Assembly: GCF_007991655.1 (NCBI RefSeq) | Contig: NZ_BJYT01000002.1 | Location: 310,001-374,000, forward strand | Source of the DNA: Segetibacter aerophilus | GTDB lineage: Bacteria; Bacteroidota; Bacteroidia; Chitinophagales; Chitinophagaceae | Reading direction: 5' to 3' | Length of the DNA stretch: 64,000 nt | Part shown: in pieces, positions 43,618 to 53,109 of the stretch | Layout of the letters: every line of letters begins with the position of its first letter | Numbering within the stretch: the stretch's first letter is position 1 | The notes under the pieces: generated by a model | What the model was told of the DNA's origin: nothing | The model's input: only the letters and a program-made list of their open reading frames with translations | The model's database searches: none | Translations under genes and position numbers: made by a program

Positions 43618-44038
43618 TCTGGTTTTTTAAGGTTTTGGATACGGGCTGTAAACCTTTTTTCAGCATCGTTGTGTCACTCACTTTTACTAATAATTACATA
43701 TGCAGCAACTAGCTTTGACTGTTGCAATATTACAGCATAAGTTGAAATAGCAAAATAATTGATACGTTCGACAATAGTTTTAACCAGCATTTACAGGTGG
43801 TTAATTAACCTTTAAACTACCCCCTTTCCGCGGAAGTAGTAAAAAGACTTTGATGGTTGCCGTGACCACAGTAATAGTAAGCTACAGAACATAAAAAACC
43901 GAACTCTTATTGTCTGCAGAAATAATTATTCAAGAAAGGTTTAAAGCTTTAACTGCCGATTGTTCCATTTTGCTAAAAGGACGGTAGTAATTTTAAGCCA
44001 GAGTTAAATATTAGCTTTTTATCATAAACCTATGCAAT
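43618..44038. other. Divergent intergenic region topA / Nudix
   Basis: Holds dispersed repeat copy 10 and an inverted repeat centred on TTCCGCGGAA (43826-43835), extended by CTAC / GTAG at 43817-43839. No coding region seen; promoters not resolved. Confidence 0.45.
43664..43687 (-). repeat. Dispersed intergenic repeat, copy 10
   Basis: Minus-strand reading GTAAAAGTGAGTGACACAAC then GATG. It is one of the few copies in a divergent rather than a convergent gap. Confidence 0.75.
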
Positions 44039-44506
44039 TTGTCAAAACTAAGCGCAGGCATACTAGCTTATAACGTATCACCAAAAGGAGAATTAAAAGT
44101 TCTGCTGGTACACCCCGGAGGACCGTTCTGGAAGAATAAAGATGAAGGTGCCTGGAGCATCCCGAAAGGTGAATACTTAGAAGGGGAGGATGCCTTACTA
44201 GCAGCAAAAAGAGAATTTACCGAGGAGACCGGAAATGTTTTGCCGGATAGTGAATGTATACCGCTGCAACCTCTAAAAATTAAATCAGGAAAAGTGATTA
44301 CGGCATGGGCGACAAAAGCAGCATTTGATCTTGCATTTATAAAGAGCAATGAGTTTGAAATGGAATGGCCGCCACGTTCAGGAAAGAAGCAATTATTTCC
44401 TGAAGTAGACAAAGCCGGATGGTTCACGATGGATGAAGCACGAGTAAAAATCAACGCCGGACAAATGACTTTTTTGGATCAACTAATTGCTATAACCAGC
44501 CAGTAG
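44039..44506 (+). CDS. Nudix hydrolase (TTG start)
   Basis: 155 residues. The Nudix box runs from Gly44 to Val67 (GEYLEGEDALLAAKREFTEE then TGNV), fitting GX5EX7REUXEEXGU exactly. The SAGILAYNVSPKGELKVLLVHPGGPFW start and GAWSIPKG are typical of the YtkD/bis(nucleosyl)-type group. No ATG lies in frame upstream of this sequence; the start appears to be TTG at 44039. An ATG at 44032 is out of frame and stops after 13 codons. Substrate unknown; probably a nucleoside-diphosphate derivative. Confidence 0.87.
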   Translation: MSKLSAGILAYNVSPKGELKVLLVHPGGPFWKNKDEGAWSIPKGEYLEGEDALLAAKREFTEETGNVLPDSECIPLQPLKIKSGKVITAWATKAAFDLAFIKSNEFEMEWPPRSGKKQLFPEVDKAGWFTMDEARVKINAGQMTFLDQLIAITSQ

Positions 44507-44545
44507 GAAAGTTCTATTTTATAATACCGCCAATCAAATCCTTTC

Positions 44546-45289
44546 ATGGATTACCTCGAAAAGCTAATTACAGAGATTGAGCTTCATTCGCCTAAGCGAA
44601 TTAGAGAATGTTTTGAAAACGGCATTCATCCCAATGATCGTTATAATGACAGGCCGCTTATTGAGGAACTGATAAGTGAGTATCCAAGAGGTCCAAAGTT
44701 TAAGGAGCGTGTTAGAGTCTTTGTCGACTATGGATTAGATTTCGAAGACAAAGCCTTACTAAGTGTGCTGTTAGACGACCCCAACGCACTAAGCAATGAG
44801 TTAGGTGATAACAGGGATCTGGTAGAAAAAAGGTATTCTCTACGATGTGACTTTACGCCTTTGTTTGAAGCTACGCTGCTGCACATTTGTGCTGAGTTTA
44901 ATCATGTTTCTTGTGCAGATGTTCTTGTTAGTCATGGCGCTGATGTAAACGCTGCAGCAGGCGTCGACGAATATGGCTTCGGCGGTCAGACTCCTGTCTT
45001 TCATACCGTAAATCAAAACGAAAATCTTTGTGTAGATGCTATGAATTTCCTTCTTTCAAAAGGTGCTGATCTCGAAATAACAGTTAAAGGATTAAGGTGG
45101 GGGAAAGGTTATGAATGGGAAACGTTTATTCCTGCGGTCAACCCAATTAGCTATGCAATGATGGGACTACTTCCGCAGTTTCAACGGAATGAAGTTTTAA
45201 TTTATGAAGTGGTATCTATACTCATGAAGACTGCTTATGGCATTGATTATTCGCGGCCTAATGTTCCTAACTTATACATAAGAAAATGA
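44546..45289 (+). CDS. Ankyrin-repeat protein
   Basis: 247 residues, no signal. Two or three ankyrin-like repeats are visible: TPLFEATLLHICAEFNHVSC with ADVLVSHGADVNAA, and TPVFHTVNQNENLCVDAMNF with LLSKGADLEITV. The N-terminal 110 residues look like diverged repeats (IRECFENGIHPNDRYNDRP). Cytoplasmic protein-binding role presumed. It lies 39 bases after the Nudix gene and 17 before the next, so is probably part of one transcript. Confidence 0.75.
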   Translation: MDYLEKLITEIELHSPKRIRECFENGIHPNDRYNDRPLIEELISEYPRGPKFKERVRVFVDYGLDFEDKALLSVLLDDPNALSNELGDNRDLVEKRYSLRCDFTPLFEATLLHICAEFNHVSCADVLVSHGADVNAAAGVDEYGFGGQTPVFHTVNQNENLCVDAMNFLLSKGADLEITVKGLRWGKGYEWETFIPAVNPISYAMMGLLPQFQRNEVLIYEVVSILMKTAYGIDYSRPNVPNLYIRK

Positions 45290-45306
45290 TCAATTAAGAA
45301 AAACGA

Positions 45307-45843
45307 ATGCAAGACACTGTATACGAAACTAAGTTTGAAGAAAGCCAGTCCTTCCGGCAAAAAGGGTTGTTCGTTGTTTACTTTATTTTGCTGGCCCTTC
45401 TTGGACTGTTTATTTATGCGGATGTTCAACAGATAATTTTAGATCGCCCTTTTGGCAGCAAGCCTGCTCCAATTGTTGTGCTGGTGTTTATCACATTTTT
45501 TATACTGGCATTGCTCGTGCTATTTTATGTGGCTAGGCTCCAGACAATTATTTCGGAGGAAGGCGTAAAGTTTAGGTGGGTTCCGTTTCAGAGAGCATTT
45601 TCGCATTATACATGGGAGAATATAATAAAGGCTGAAATAATAAAGTACGGGTTTGTAGGGTACGGATTAAGGCTCACCTCTTACGGAACTGTCCACAATG
45701 TAGCGGGAAATAAAGGACTGCAGTTAACTTTAAAATCAGGAGGGCGCGTCGTTTTAGGAACACAAAAGCCTGTACAGTTAGAAGCTTTTTTACAGCAAAT
45801 TGACAAATTGCCAAAAGACTATTCTGAGAGATTGTCGGGGTAA
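45307..45843 (+). CDS. Two-helix membrane protein with PH-like C-terminal domain
   Basis: 178 residues. Two transmembrane helices (LFVVYFILLALLGLFIYADV and IVVLVFITFFILALLVLFYV) are followed by a beta-rich domain (TIISEEGVKFRWVPFQRAFS, YTWENIIKAEI, GYGLRLTSYG, GLQLTLKSGGRVVLGTQKP). This looks like the bacterial PH-like or DUF6141 type, without known activity. The assignment is by pattern only. Confidence 0.65.
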   Translation: MQDTVYETKFEESQSFRQKGLFVVYFILLALLGLFIYADVQQIILDRPFGSKPAPIVVLVFITFFILALLVLFYVARLQTIISEEGVKFRWVPFQRAFSHYTWENIIKAEIIKYGFVGYGLRLTSYGTVHNVAGNKGLQLTLKSGGRVVLGTQKPVQLEAFLQQIDKLPKDYSERLSG

Positions 45844-45880
45844 TTATAGTGAGACTGAAGTTTAGAGTAGCACAAATGTA

Positions 45881-45914
45881 AAAGTGCTTGCGACGCAACA
45901 ATGATGCTTGTGAA
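45881..45914 (+). repeat. Dispersed intergenic repeat, copy 11
   Basis: AAAGTGCTTGCGACGCAACA then ATGATGCTTGTGAA. It lies between convergent genes. Confidence 0.75.
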
Positions 45915-45975
45915 TTGATGCTGGTATTGAAAGACAAACAATAGTTGATGCTCTCTTTGCTAGTATCCCCAGGGA

Positions 45976-47274
45976 TTATTCATTTTCCTCGAGTTCAGTT
46001 TTCATCTCTTCTGAAATCGTGACCAAAACTTTATCTATACGATTACCATCCATATCCATAATCTCTAGGCGGAAGCCGTTCCATTCTAATGTTTCCCCGG
46101 TTTCTGGGATAGTGCGCAACTGGTGAAGAATGAAACCGGCAAGTGTATTAAAGTCGTGCTCGCCTTCGTTCATATATTCCGTTTTTTCAAAACGGCTTAG
46201 AAAATCGTAAAAAGGAATTTGAGCATCTATTAAATAGGTGCCGTCTTCTCTTTCAGTGATTTCGTAGTCATCCTCATCTGTCGGTCCAATGTCACCGACA
46301 ATCGCCTCAAGAATGTCGTTTAAAGTCATCATTCCTTCCACGCTACCGTACTCGTCAACAATAAAACACGAAGTCGCCTGCACCTGCTTAAACTTTTCCA
46401 ACACCTGGTAGACAGAGTTATTCTCAGGCACAAATAAACCGGGCTTCATCAGGTCTTTCAGTAAAATGTTGTCGTCCGCCAACATGATGTCTTTAATAGA
46501 AATGATGCCCTTAATATTATCTATTACGCCCTCGCACAGCGGGTAGCTTGTATGTACCACCTCGCGCATTTTCTGCTTGATGTCTGCTACCTTGCAGTTG
46601 ACATCCATCCAAACAATATCACTCCTATGGGTCATCAGAGATGTGATGTTGCGGTCACCAAGATGAAAAACCCTTTCGATGATTTCCTGCTCCTTTTCTT
46701 CGATAGCGCCGGTTTCAGTTCCTTCATTTATGATCGCTTTTATTTCCTCTTCGGTAACTGTCGTGTCGTTTGGCGTCGTCTTAAAAAGCTTTGAAATGAG
46801 ATCAGTGCTTTTGCTTAAAAACCAGACAAAAGGATACGCTACTTTAGAAATAAGCTGCATTGGCGTTGCTACCCATTTAGCAATGGCTTCAGGCCTCGAC
46901 AAACCAATTCTTTTAGCCGTTAGTTCGCTTATAAGTGACAAATAGGTAATACAAAAAACAACGATCACGGTTGCAATTGAGCCTTGGTAGGGATTGAGTG
47001 CGGGAAAGCCTTTTAGGAATTCAATAAGTGAATTTTTAATATTATCCCCTGAAAAAATACCCGTTAAAATTGACATTAAAGTGATGCCTATCTGTACAGT
47101 AGAGAGAAAATTATCCGGATGATTTGCAAGACGCAGTGCTTTTTTTGCGTTGACATCGCCTTTGTTTGCCTGTACCTCAAGTCTCGTTTTGCGCGATGAT
47201 ACAACCGCAATCTCAGCCATCGCAAATACCCCGTTCAATAAGATTAATCCAAGAATTATAAAAACTTCCGTCAT
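45976..47274 (-). CDS. CNNM/CBS-domain transporter-associated protein (hemolysin C/CorC type)
   Basis: 432 residues from the ATG at 47274; a longer frame from 47322 would place a polar leader before the first helix. An N-terminal DUF21/CNNM membrane domain (FIILGLILLNGVFAMAEIAV, then four or so helices) is followed by the ETGAIEEKEQEIIERVFHLG segment, two CBS domains (LMTHRSDIVWMDV, LMKPGLFVPENNSVYQVLEK) and the C-terminal CorC_HlyC domain. Homologues are linked to magnesium or cobalt efflux; a cytolysin role is not supported. Confidence 0.88.
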   Translation of the reverse strand: MTEVFIILGLILLNGVFAMAEIAVVSSRKTRLEVQANKGDVNAKKALRLANHPDNFLSTVQIGITLMSILTGIFSGDNIKNSLIEFLKGFPALNPYQGSIATVIVVFCITYLSLISELTAKRIGLSRPEAIAKWVATPMQLISKVAYPFVWFLSKSTDLISKLFKTTPNDTTVTEEEIKAIINEGTETGAIEEKEQEIIERVFHLGDRNITSLMTHRSDIVWMDVNCKVADIKQKMREVVHTSYPLCEGVIDNIKGIISIKDIMLADDNILLKDLMKPGLFVPENNSVYQVLEKFKQVQATSCFIVDEYGSVEGMMTLNDILEAIVGDIGPTDEDDYEITEREDGTYLIDAQIPFYDFLSRFEKTEYMNEGEHDFNTLAGFILHQLRTIPETGETLEWNGFRLEIMDMDGNRIDKVLVTISEEMKTELEENE

Positions 47275-47371
47275 TTTATTTTGTTGCTGCAAATCTACGC
47301 ATTCGCGTGTGTTATATATCATATTATAAAAAGCACGCCAATGAAACTCAGGCAGATTTCACCAAATAAAC

Positions 47372-47379
47372 TATATTTG
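47372..47379 (+). promoter_or_regulatory. Putative -7 box (TATATTTG) of the FAD oxidoreductase gene
   Basis: Exact TAnnTTTG, only 8 bases before the ATG at 47388, so the transcript would be leaderless or nearly so. No clear -33 box. Confidence 0.45.
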
Positions 47380-47387
47380 CGCCCTTT

Positions 47388-48884
47388 ATGGCAAACGCAA
47401 AAAGAATAGCAGTTATAGGTGCCGGCCCTGCTGGGTTAACTGCTGCTTACCTCTTAAGTAAGGCAAACCAGGATGTGGTCGTTTTTGAGAAAGATCCAAA
47501 ATATGTGGGTGGAATCTCGAGGACCGAGTCTTACAAAGGATACAATTTCGATATCGGTGGACATCGTTTTTTTTCTAAATCAAAGGAAGTAGAAGACTTC
47601 TGGACAGAGATTTTAGGTGACGAGTTAATTGACAGGCCAAGAAGTTCAAGAATTTTCTACAACAACAAATTCTTTTCTTATCCTCTTGAGGGAATGGAAG
47701 CCTTAACAAAATTGGGTATTTTTGAGTCTGCGCTTTGCGTGCTTAGTTATTTAAAAGCTAAAGCGTTTCCTATTAAAGACCCTAAGAATTTCGAGGAATG
47801 GGTAAGTAACCAATTCGGTAAAAGACTTTTTAACATCTTTTTTAAAACTTACACAGAAAAAGTTTGGGGTACACCTTGTACTGAGATTTCTGCTGACTGG
47901 GCAGCTCAGCGTATTAAAGGTTTATCACTGTCGTCTGCAATTAAAAACGCTCTTTTCAAGCCTAAGAATACAAGTGGAAATAAAGATAAAGTGATCAAAA
48001 CTTTGATTGATACTTTCCGTTATCCAAAGAATGGTCCCGGTATGATGTGGGAAGAGTGTGTAAGGAAAATTCAGGGAATGGGCAACGAAGTTCGTATGAA
48101 CACCGGCGTTTCTTCTGTTGAGTATGCAGCTGGTAACTGGAGTGTAAATCTTACTGATGGAACTACAGAAACAGGTTTTGATTATGTGATTTCATCTGCT
48201 CCTATAAGAGAATTTATACCAACGCTTAATCCTAAGGTTTCTCCAAAAGCCCTTAAAGCTTCACAGGATCTTAAGTATAGGGACTTCTTAACTGTTGTAC
48301 TTATAATGAAGGATAGGAACGTATTTTCTGACAACTGGATTTATATTCACGATCCATCCGTTACTGTTGGTCGTGTCCAAAACTTTAAATCATGGAGTCC
48401 TTATATGATCCCTGACCCCAGCATGGCTTGTTATGGTCTCGAGTACTTTTGTTTTGAAGGTGATGGTCTTTGGACAAGCAGCAACGAAGCCTTGCTTGAA
48501 TTAGGTAAGAAGGAATTTCAAAAGATTGGTTTAGGTAAAGCTGAAGATGTTGTTGATGGATATGTTGTTCGTCAGCCAAAAGCTTATCCTGTTTATGATG
48601 ACGTTTATAAAGACAACGTAGATGTCATAAAAGATGAACTAAAAAGTTATCCCGGTCTTTACCTTGTTGGTAGAAACGGGATGCACAAATACAACAACCA
48701 GGATCATAGCATGATGACTGCTATGCTTGCTGCAAAAAATATAGAAGCGGGCCAGGAGCTATTTGACCTGTGGAATGTAAACGGCGACGCAGAATACCAT
48801 GAGAGTGGCGACAGAGGTGCTGAAGAGGGTGGAAGATTGGTCCCCGGAAAAGTCGAGAAGAGCAGCAGCGTTCCTGCTAAATAA
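47388..48884 (+). CDS. FAD/NAD(P)-dependent oxidoreductase, amine-oxidase/UDP-galactopyranose mutase-like
   Basis: 498 residues. The FAD-binding Rossmann motif is at the N-terminus ([20 protein letters not shown], then [17 protein letters not shown]). [40 protein letters not shown] and the C-terminal [20 protein letters not shown] are the pattern of a family seen near polysaccharide genes. The enzymatic reaction is not established to my knowledge. No sugar genes lie beside it. Single gene with terminator. Confidence 0.82.
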   Translation: MANAKRIAVIGAGPAGLTAAYLLSKANQDVVVFEKDPKYVGGISRTESYKGYNFDIGGHRFFSKSKEVEDFWTEILGDELIDRPRSSRIFYNNKFFSYPLEGMEALTKLGIFESALCVLSYLKAKAFPIKDPKNFEEWVSNQFGKRLFNIFFKTYTEKVWGTPCTEISADWAAQRIKGLSLSSAIKNALFKPKNTSGNKDKVIKTLIDTFRYPKNGPGMMWEECVRKIQGMGNEVRMNTGVSSVEYAAGNWSVNLTDGTTETGFDYVISSAPIREFIPTLNPKVSPKALKASQDLKYRDFLTVVLIMKDRNVFSDNWIYIHDPSVTVGRVQNFKSWSPYMIPDPSMACYGLEYFCFEGDGLWTSSNEALLELGKKEFQKIGLGKAEDVVDGYVVRQPKAYPVYDDVYKDNVDVIKDELKSYPGLYLVGRNGMHKYNNQDHSMMTAMLAAKNIEAGQELFDLWNVNGDAEYHESGDRGAEEGGRLVPGKVEKSSSVPAK

Positions 48885-48907
48885 AAATTTGCAAATATTA
48901 TTTTTAT

Positions 48908-48939
48908 AAAAAGACCAGCGACAATGCTGGTCTTTTTTT
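48908..48939 (+). terminator. Rho-independent terminator of the FAD oxidoreductase gene
   Basis: AAAGACCAGC / GCTGGTCTTT with loop GACAAT and a long T run. Confidence 0.9.
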
Positions 48940-48967
48940 ATGGTACTAACTCGGGTTTAACCAGCAG

Positions 48968-48998
48968 CATCGCTGCGACGCATTTCGTTCATCTTTTG
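48968..48998 (-). repeat. Dispersed intergenic repeat, copy 12
   Basis: Minus-strand reading GATGAACGAAATGCGTCGCA then GCGATG, with CAAAA before it. It lies between convergent genes. Confidence 0.75.
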
Positions 48999-49100
48999 TT
49001 TCCTACTTTACTTTCATAACCACAACTTGTCTCAGCTTCAATGGTACTTGTCTTTTTCGAAGAGGTTTTTTTAACCGGAAAAACAAAAGTTGCTCGTAAT

Positions 49101-49586
49101 TCACCAAACCTTAATGATGCCGTGGTCGTGCGGGTAGAGGGTAATATTCAGGGTTATTGTGTCGGGAAGTTGGGGGAGCTTAAGATAACCGGTTGAATTA
49201 TTAGCACTGTCAAACTTCTCTAATTCTTCTTTTCTCATTGCTATAGAAATGCTTCTTTGTGGTACCTCATTGAATCCAAACTGGTAGGGAAACTTACTGT
49301 TGGTTAAAGGCTTAATTCCAGTAGAAAGAAACTTGCCGTACTTATAACCTTTCTCTATATAGGGATGAAAGTTGTAGAGCTTTCCGGAAAAACTGTCCAC
49401 TTTGAAATTTAATTCCTTTACAAAAACACCTAGTTCTTTTGACTCCTCCATGTGAGTCGTCCTACTTCTATATTTTCTTTCACCGTTCTCAATGTAAGAA
49501 CTAATAATTAAGGCAACATACATTACGGTATAAAAAGAAATGACTACAAATACAATGGTTATCAATATTGCTGTAATCATCTTCAT
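49101..49586 (-). CDS. Hypothetical protein with N-terminal membrane helix
   Basis: Not recognised. 161 residues: one long helix (ITAILITIVFVVISFYTVMY and VALIIS) followed by a polar, beta-rich domain without Cys. It ends in LPQLPDTITLNITLYPHDHG, with a His-rich close that could bind metal by chance. The ATG at 49586 is 18 bases after the DinB-like gene, suggesting one transcript. Confidence 0.6.
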   Translation of the reverse strand: MKMITAILITIVFVVISFYTVMYVALIISSYIENGERKYRSRTTHMEESKELGVFVKELNFKVDSFSGKLYNFHPYIEKGYKYGKFLSTGIKPLTNSKFPYQFGFNEVPQRSISIAMRKEELEKFDSANNSTGYLKLPQLPDTITLNITLYPHDHGIIKVW

Positions 49587-49604
49587 ATTTCTTCTCAGTT
49601 AATG

Positions 49605-50201
49605 TTATTCTTTTTTCTTGCTGAGGAACTCATCAGTAAAGTGAGCCATTCTTTTTGGTTCCGTAAACTTTTCATCATTGTACGTTTTTGATGCTCCACG
49701 TGGAATGGAGAGCGACGACCATTTATCGTTCAAAAGCATCTTACCAATAAACACAATTTGTCCGACATGATAAGGGTAGTGAGCCAGTTGCCTGTTGATT
49801 GCTTCGGTAACTGTGTGGCCCATATTTCTTATATAGATAACGGTATCGAAATTATCCTCGGTAATGGAATTTAGGGCAACGAACAAACAAATCCAGCCAT
49901 CCTCCCAACGCTGCATCATTTCATTCCTGTCTTTGATATCATTTTCAAATTCAGACTCGCGGTTGCGCCATTCCTTCTCTCCATCGGTTGTAAGAAAGTC
50001 GGTCCAGCGGGAAAGCATGTTTCCTGATAGGTGTTTAACTATGGTGGCTATGCTGTTACTTTCTTCGTTGTATTGCCAAAAAAGCTGCTCATCCGATAAT
50101 TGGCTGAAAGTCTTCTCGCCGAGTAGCTTATAAAACTCAAATTGCTTTCTCGCACTTTCTATAAATTCAGTTATCATGGTTACTATTTTTGGTTTCGTCA
50201 T
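49605..50201 (-). CDS. DinB-like protein (DUF1572 type)
   Basis: 198 residues, cytoplasmic four-helix bundle by pattern. ESNSIATIVKHLSGNMLSRW, MQRWEDGWICLFVALNSIT and RQLAHYPYHVGQIVFIGK carry the three His positions expected of the DinB metal site. Members act as thiol-dependent metalloenzymes or detoxification proteins in other bacteria; here only the fold can be assigned. The start could also be the Met at residue 9. Confidence 0.78.
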   Translation of the reverse strand: MTKPKIVTMITEFIESARKQFEFYKLLGEKTFSQLSDEQLFWQYNEESNSIATIVKHLSGNMLSRWTDFLTTDGEKEWRNRESEFENDIKDRNEMMQRWEDGWICLFVALNSITEDNFDTVIYIRNMGHTVTEAINRQLAHYPYHVGQIVFIGKMLLNDKWSSLSIPRGASKTYNDEKFTEPKRMAHFTDEFLSKKKE

Positions 50202-50247
50202 AAACAGTCAATTACATGTTGCGACCGCCTCTCACGATTTTGCTATT

Positions 50248-50676
50248 TTATTTCTTACGCTCCAATATTTGTAACGTCTTATTGTCTTTTTCCCCATTGT
50301 AAAACTTGTCTAATACTTGCTGAAAGACGTCATTGGTGTTTAGTGAATTAAACAAGGTCATAGATGATTGTAGCTTCATATCATCGGGACTTCCAAATAT
50401 GGCGTGTGCGTCATTTGAATTGAGTTTTAATAGCTCGTTACAGATTTCTAAGAGCCTGCTTCCTAGCACTGGGTGCGATAAAAATTCCCTGGCTTCCGCC
50501 ATGTCTTTTATACCGTACAACTTTGAAGTCTCGCTGAATCCTAGTCCCTCAACTTGCGGGAAAATGTACCACATCCAATGGCTTCGTTTTCTACCATTTT
50601 TTATTTCTAATAAGGCTCTTTTATAATCTCCTTCCTGGGCATCTACGAATCTTTTCAGGCTGGCTTCTTTATTCAT
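50248..50676 (-). CDS. DUF1810 family protein
   Basis: 142 residues. The DUF1810 hallmarks are visible: LKRFVDAQEGDYKRALLEI, GRKRSHWMWYIFPQVEGLG, AREFLSHPVLGSRLLEICNE and IFGSPDDMKLQSSMTLF. It is a small helical cytoplasmic protein without assigned function. The family is widely and patchily distributed, which fits horizontal spread. Confidence 0.85.
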   Translation of the reverse strand: MNKEASLKRFVDAQEGDYKRALLEIKNGRKRSHWMWYIFPQVEGLGFSETSKLYGIKDMAEAREFLSHPVLGSRLLEICNELLKLNSNDAHAIFGSPDDMKLQSSMTLFNSLNTNDVFQQVLDKFYNGEKDNKTLQILERKK

Positions 50677-50779
50677 GATTTTGATTTTCTATTTAAAAAA
50701 CGTTCATACTAACGCCAAGTCCAACCATCATTCAAAGGCTACAAGCAAAAGAACAATGTGGTTGCAGAAAGAATCCAAC

Positions 50780-50810
50780 GATGAACGAAATGCGTCGCAA
50801 GGATGTGTCA
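50780..50810 (+). repeat. Dispersed intergenic repeat, copy 13
   Basis: GATGAACGAAATGCGTCGCA then AGGATGTGTCA. It lies between two minus-strand genes. Confidence 0.75.
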
Positions 50811-50839
50811 CAAAGAACCAATGCCTGTACCACTATCGA

Positions 50840-52501
50840 CTACAAATTTCGTTTCTTTCTCACTAATATTAAAGCCATTTTCTCCAGTTCCTGGTCTCTC
50901 TTTTTAGGGTTTAGAAAACGGCCCGTCAACATGCTGATGTGGAAGTATCCGAACTCTTTCAGCACATTAAACTGGTAGCCTTTTTCTGCAAGAAGCGGTA
51001 ACGTATTTGTTGAAGTATAAAAAGCGGCGGCACTATCTTTCCCGATAAAATTATTCACGTCCTTCACGCTATCAACATACTGTACAAATCCTGGCGAATA
51101 GAATTCGAAGGAGTATGACCAGGCATTTAAGGTTGCCGCTCTTGCGTTGATCTTATTGTTGGTCAAATATTTTCCGGCCATCATACCTGCCTGGTATTGC
51201 AAAAGGCGGGGATAAAAAAAGTTAAACAGGAACAGGAAAAGAACAACTGTAATTGCACTACTTACAGCAATTAGTTTATTAAGATCAGGCCTTGTAAAAA
51301 GTAAAACGATTGACAGTAGGACTGCTCCAGAGATAAAGGAAACTACTATTGGATTGCCCATTTTTGAGTACCAGGCAAGCAGGGTTACAGCTATGGTAGC
51401 AATTACTAGTAGCGTTGTTTGCAAGACAGTTAATCGCCAAAAAGTAATGTCTTTAATAATAGATACCAGGTAAGCAGCGGTGATAATGGAGAAGTGAGGA
51501 AACAGGATAACGATATAATGTGGCAGCTGAAAACGAGACAGGGAAAAAAGAAGAAAAGTAACCAGTCCGCTACCGTAAACGATCCACCTTAAAGCTGCAT
51601 TCTTATCCTCATTCCGTCTCTTCACGAGGCTATAAACAGCTATGTATAGAACGATTGACCAAGGCAAAAAAGCCCAAAGTGTAGTATGTAGAAAAAAAGA
51701 AGGATCGCCGTGACCTTTGATGGGGCCTGTATTAAAAAAACGGCCGAACTGGCTATCCCAAAAAAAGAAATGCAGGCCGGAAACGTTTGTTCTTCCAAAC
51801 ACAATCTTTTCGGGGTGAAGATCAAATTGGTTGTAAAGGCTGTATAATTCGGGGGTGATAAATAACAGGATTAATACGATCATCACCCACCAACGATAGT
51901 TAATAAATTCTTTCCATTTTTTAATAATGATCCAATAAACAATGAAACCTGCACCAATTGTGATCAATACGAAAATGCCCTTCGTCATGATTGCACATGC
52001 GGCGGTAAAGGCCGCTAAAATGATGTGCAGCCACTTGTGTGTCAGGTCCGCTTTATAAATATAATAGATCGACGCGATGATGAGCGTGGTTAAATAAGGC
52101 TCTGCCCGAACATCAAAATTGTTGAGCAAACCATGCAGTGAAAAGACATAAATGATGACTGTGATCTTGGCTGTATACGAGTTATATAACTTCGAGGCTA
52201 GTTGATAAGTAAACCAAATGCCACCCAGCCAAAAGATAAATGCAGGTAGTTTATAAGCAAACGCAGTAATGCCAAATATTTTAAAACTAAGGGCGCTAAT
52301 CCAAAACGGAAAATGGGGCTTGTCAAGCCAATCGTGACCATCTCCAAACAGGTTCATCCAATCACCTGTTAGCGCTATGTGCTTGGAAATGGTAGCGTAT
52401 AGAGCTCCGTCAGGTTCCAATATGTCAATCAATAAACCATTGGCATTGATTAGAATTCCGGCAAATAAAAAATAAGGGAAATATTTCTCAAAAGCTTTCA
52501 T
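50840..52501 (-). CDS. ArnT-like/GT39-type membrane glycosyltransferase
   Basis: 553 residues with about 12 helices. The catalytic N-terminal loop pattern is present: EPDGALYATISKHIALTGDW with the acidic residue, then DWLDKPHFPFWISALSFKIF as in polyprenyl-phosphate-sugar-dependent transferases that modify lipid A or proteins. The start is taken at the ATG at 52501, two codons inside the open frame. It is two bases after the PAP2 gene's stop. The pairing with a PAP2 phosphatase suggests a lipid-carrier or lipid A modification unit. Confidence 0.82.
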   Translation of the reverse strand: MKAFEKYFPYFLFAGILINANGLLIDILEPDGALYATISKHIALTGDWMNLFGDGHDWLDKPHFPFWISALSFKIFGITAFAYKLPAFIFWLGGIWFTYQLASKLYNSYTAKITVIIYVFSLHGLLNNFDVRAEPYLTTLIIASIYYIYKADLTHKWLHIILAAFTAACAIMTKGIFVLITIGAGFIVYWIIIKKWKEFINYRWWVMIVLILLFITPELYSLYNQFDLHPEKIVFGRTNVSGLHFFFWDSQFGRFFNTGPIKGHGDPSFFLHTTLWAFLPWSIVLYIAVYSLVKRRNEDKNAALRWIVYGSGLVTFLLFSLSRFQLPHYIVILFPHFSIITAAYLVSIIKDITFWRLTVLQTTLLVIATIAVTLLAWYSKMGNPIVVSFISGAVLLSIVLLFTRPDLNKLIAVSSAITVVLFLFLFNFFYPRLLQYQAGMMAGKYLTNNKINARAATLNAWSYSFEFYSPGFVQYVDSVKDVNNFIGKDSAAAFYTSTNTLPLLAEKGYQFNVLKEFGYFHISMLTGRFLNPKKRDQELEKMALILVRKKRNL

Positions 52502-52503
52502 AG

Positions 52504-53109
52504 TCAAACACCGGAATTTTGAACATCAGCTTTAATTGAGTCTATCTGTGCCATCCTTTTACGAAAGACGTATGACGAAAGGAAGCCTGTTGCTGTACCT
52601 AGTAGCGCTCCGACAATTACATCGCCCGGAAAATGTACGCCTACATAAACCTGGGCGTAGCAGATGATAAAGGCCCACACCCACAGCCAGAACCACTTTT
52701 GATTGACTGTATCTTCTATCACCATAAACCAGAAAGTTGCCAGGCCGAAATGATTAGCAGCATGCGAAGAGGGCATCCCAAATATGCCACCACAGCCAGC
52801 AAGATTGTTGATGCTAAATACTAGAGTAGGATCCTGGCAGGGGCGGAGCCTTTGAACAAAAGGCTTGATAAGGCTGGCACTTGTAAAATCGGTAATGGCA
52901 AAAGTTACGAGGGACAACGCAATTATGGGCAAAAGGTATTTTCGACAGTTAAAATAAAAGAAGAGGAGGAAGAATAAATATAGAGGTATCCACGTGTATT
53001 GATTACGTAATAACAGCATTATGTCATTAAGCGCGCCTAACGATAGTCTTTTATTTATCAGGTAAAACAAAGCCTTGTCTGCTTCCTTCAGGCTTCCTAA
53101 TATTTGCAT
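52504..53109 (-). CDS. PAP2-family phosphatase (lipid phosphatase-like)
   Basis: About 201 residues with five or six helices. The three PAP2 motifs can be read: KPFVQRLRPCQD, MPSSHAANHFG (catalytic His) and YAQVYVGVHFPGDV. In the third, Gln stands where the textbook motif has Arg (SRxxxxxHxxxD), a change I believe is frequent in Bacteroidota members. The ATG at 53109 is preferred; the TTG at 53145 would add a polar leader. Coupled to the glycosyltransferase, it may recycle an undecaprenyl or lipid A phosphate. Confidence 0.82.
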   Translation of the reverse strand: MQILGSLKEADKALFYLINKRLSLGALNDIMLLLRNQYTWIPLYLFFLLFFYFNCRKYLLPIIALSLVTFAITDFTSASLIKPFVQRLRPCQDPTLVFSINNLAGCGGIFGMPSSHAANHFGLATFWFMVIEDTVNQKWFWLWVWAFIICYAQVYVGVHFPGDVIVGALLGTATGFLSSYVFRKRMAQIDSIKADVQNSGV

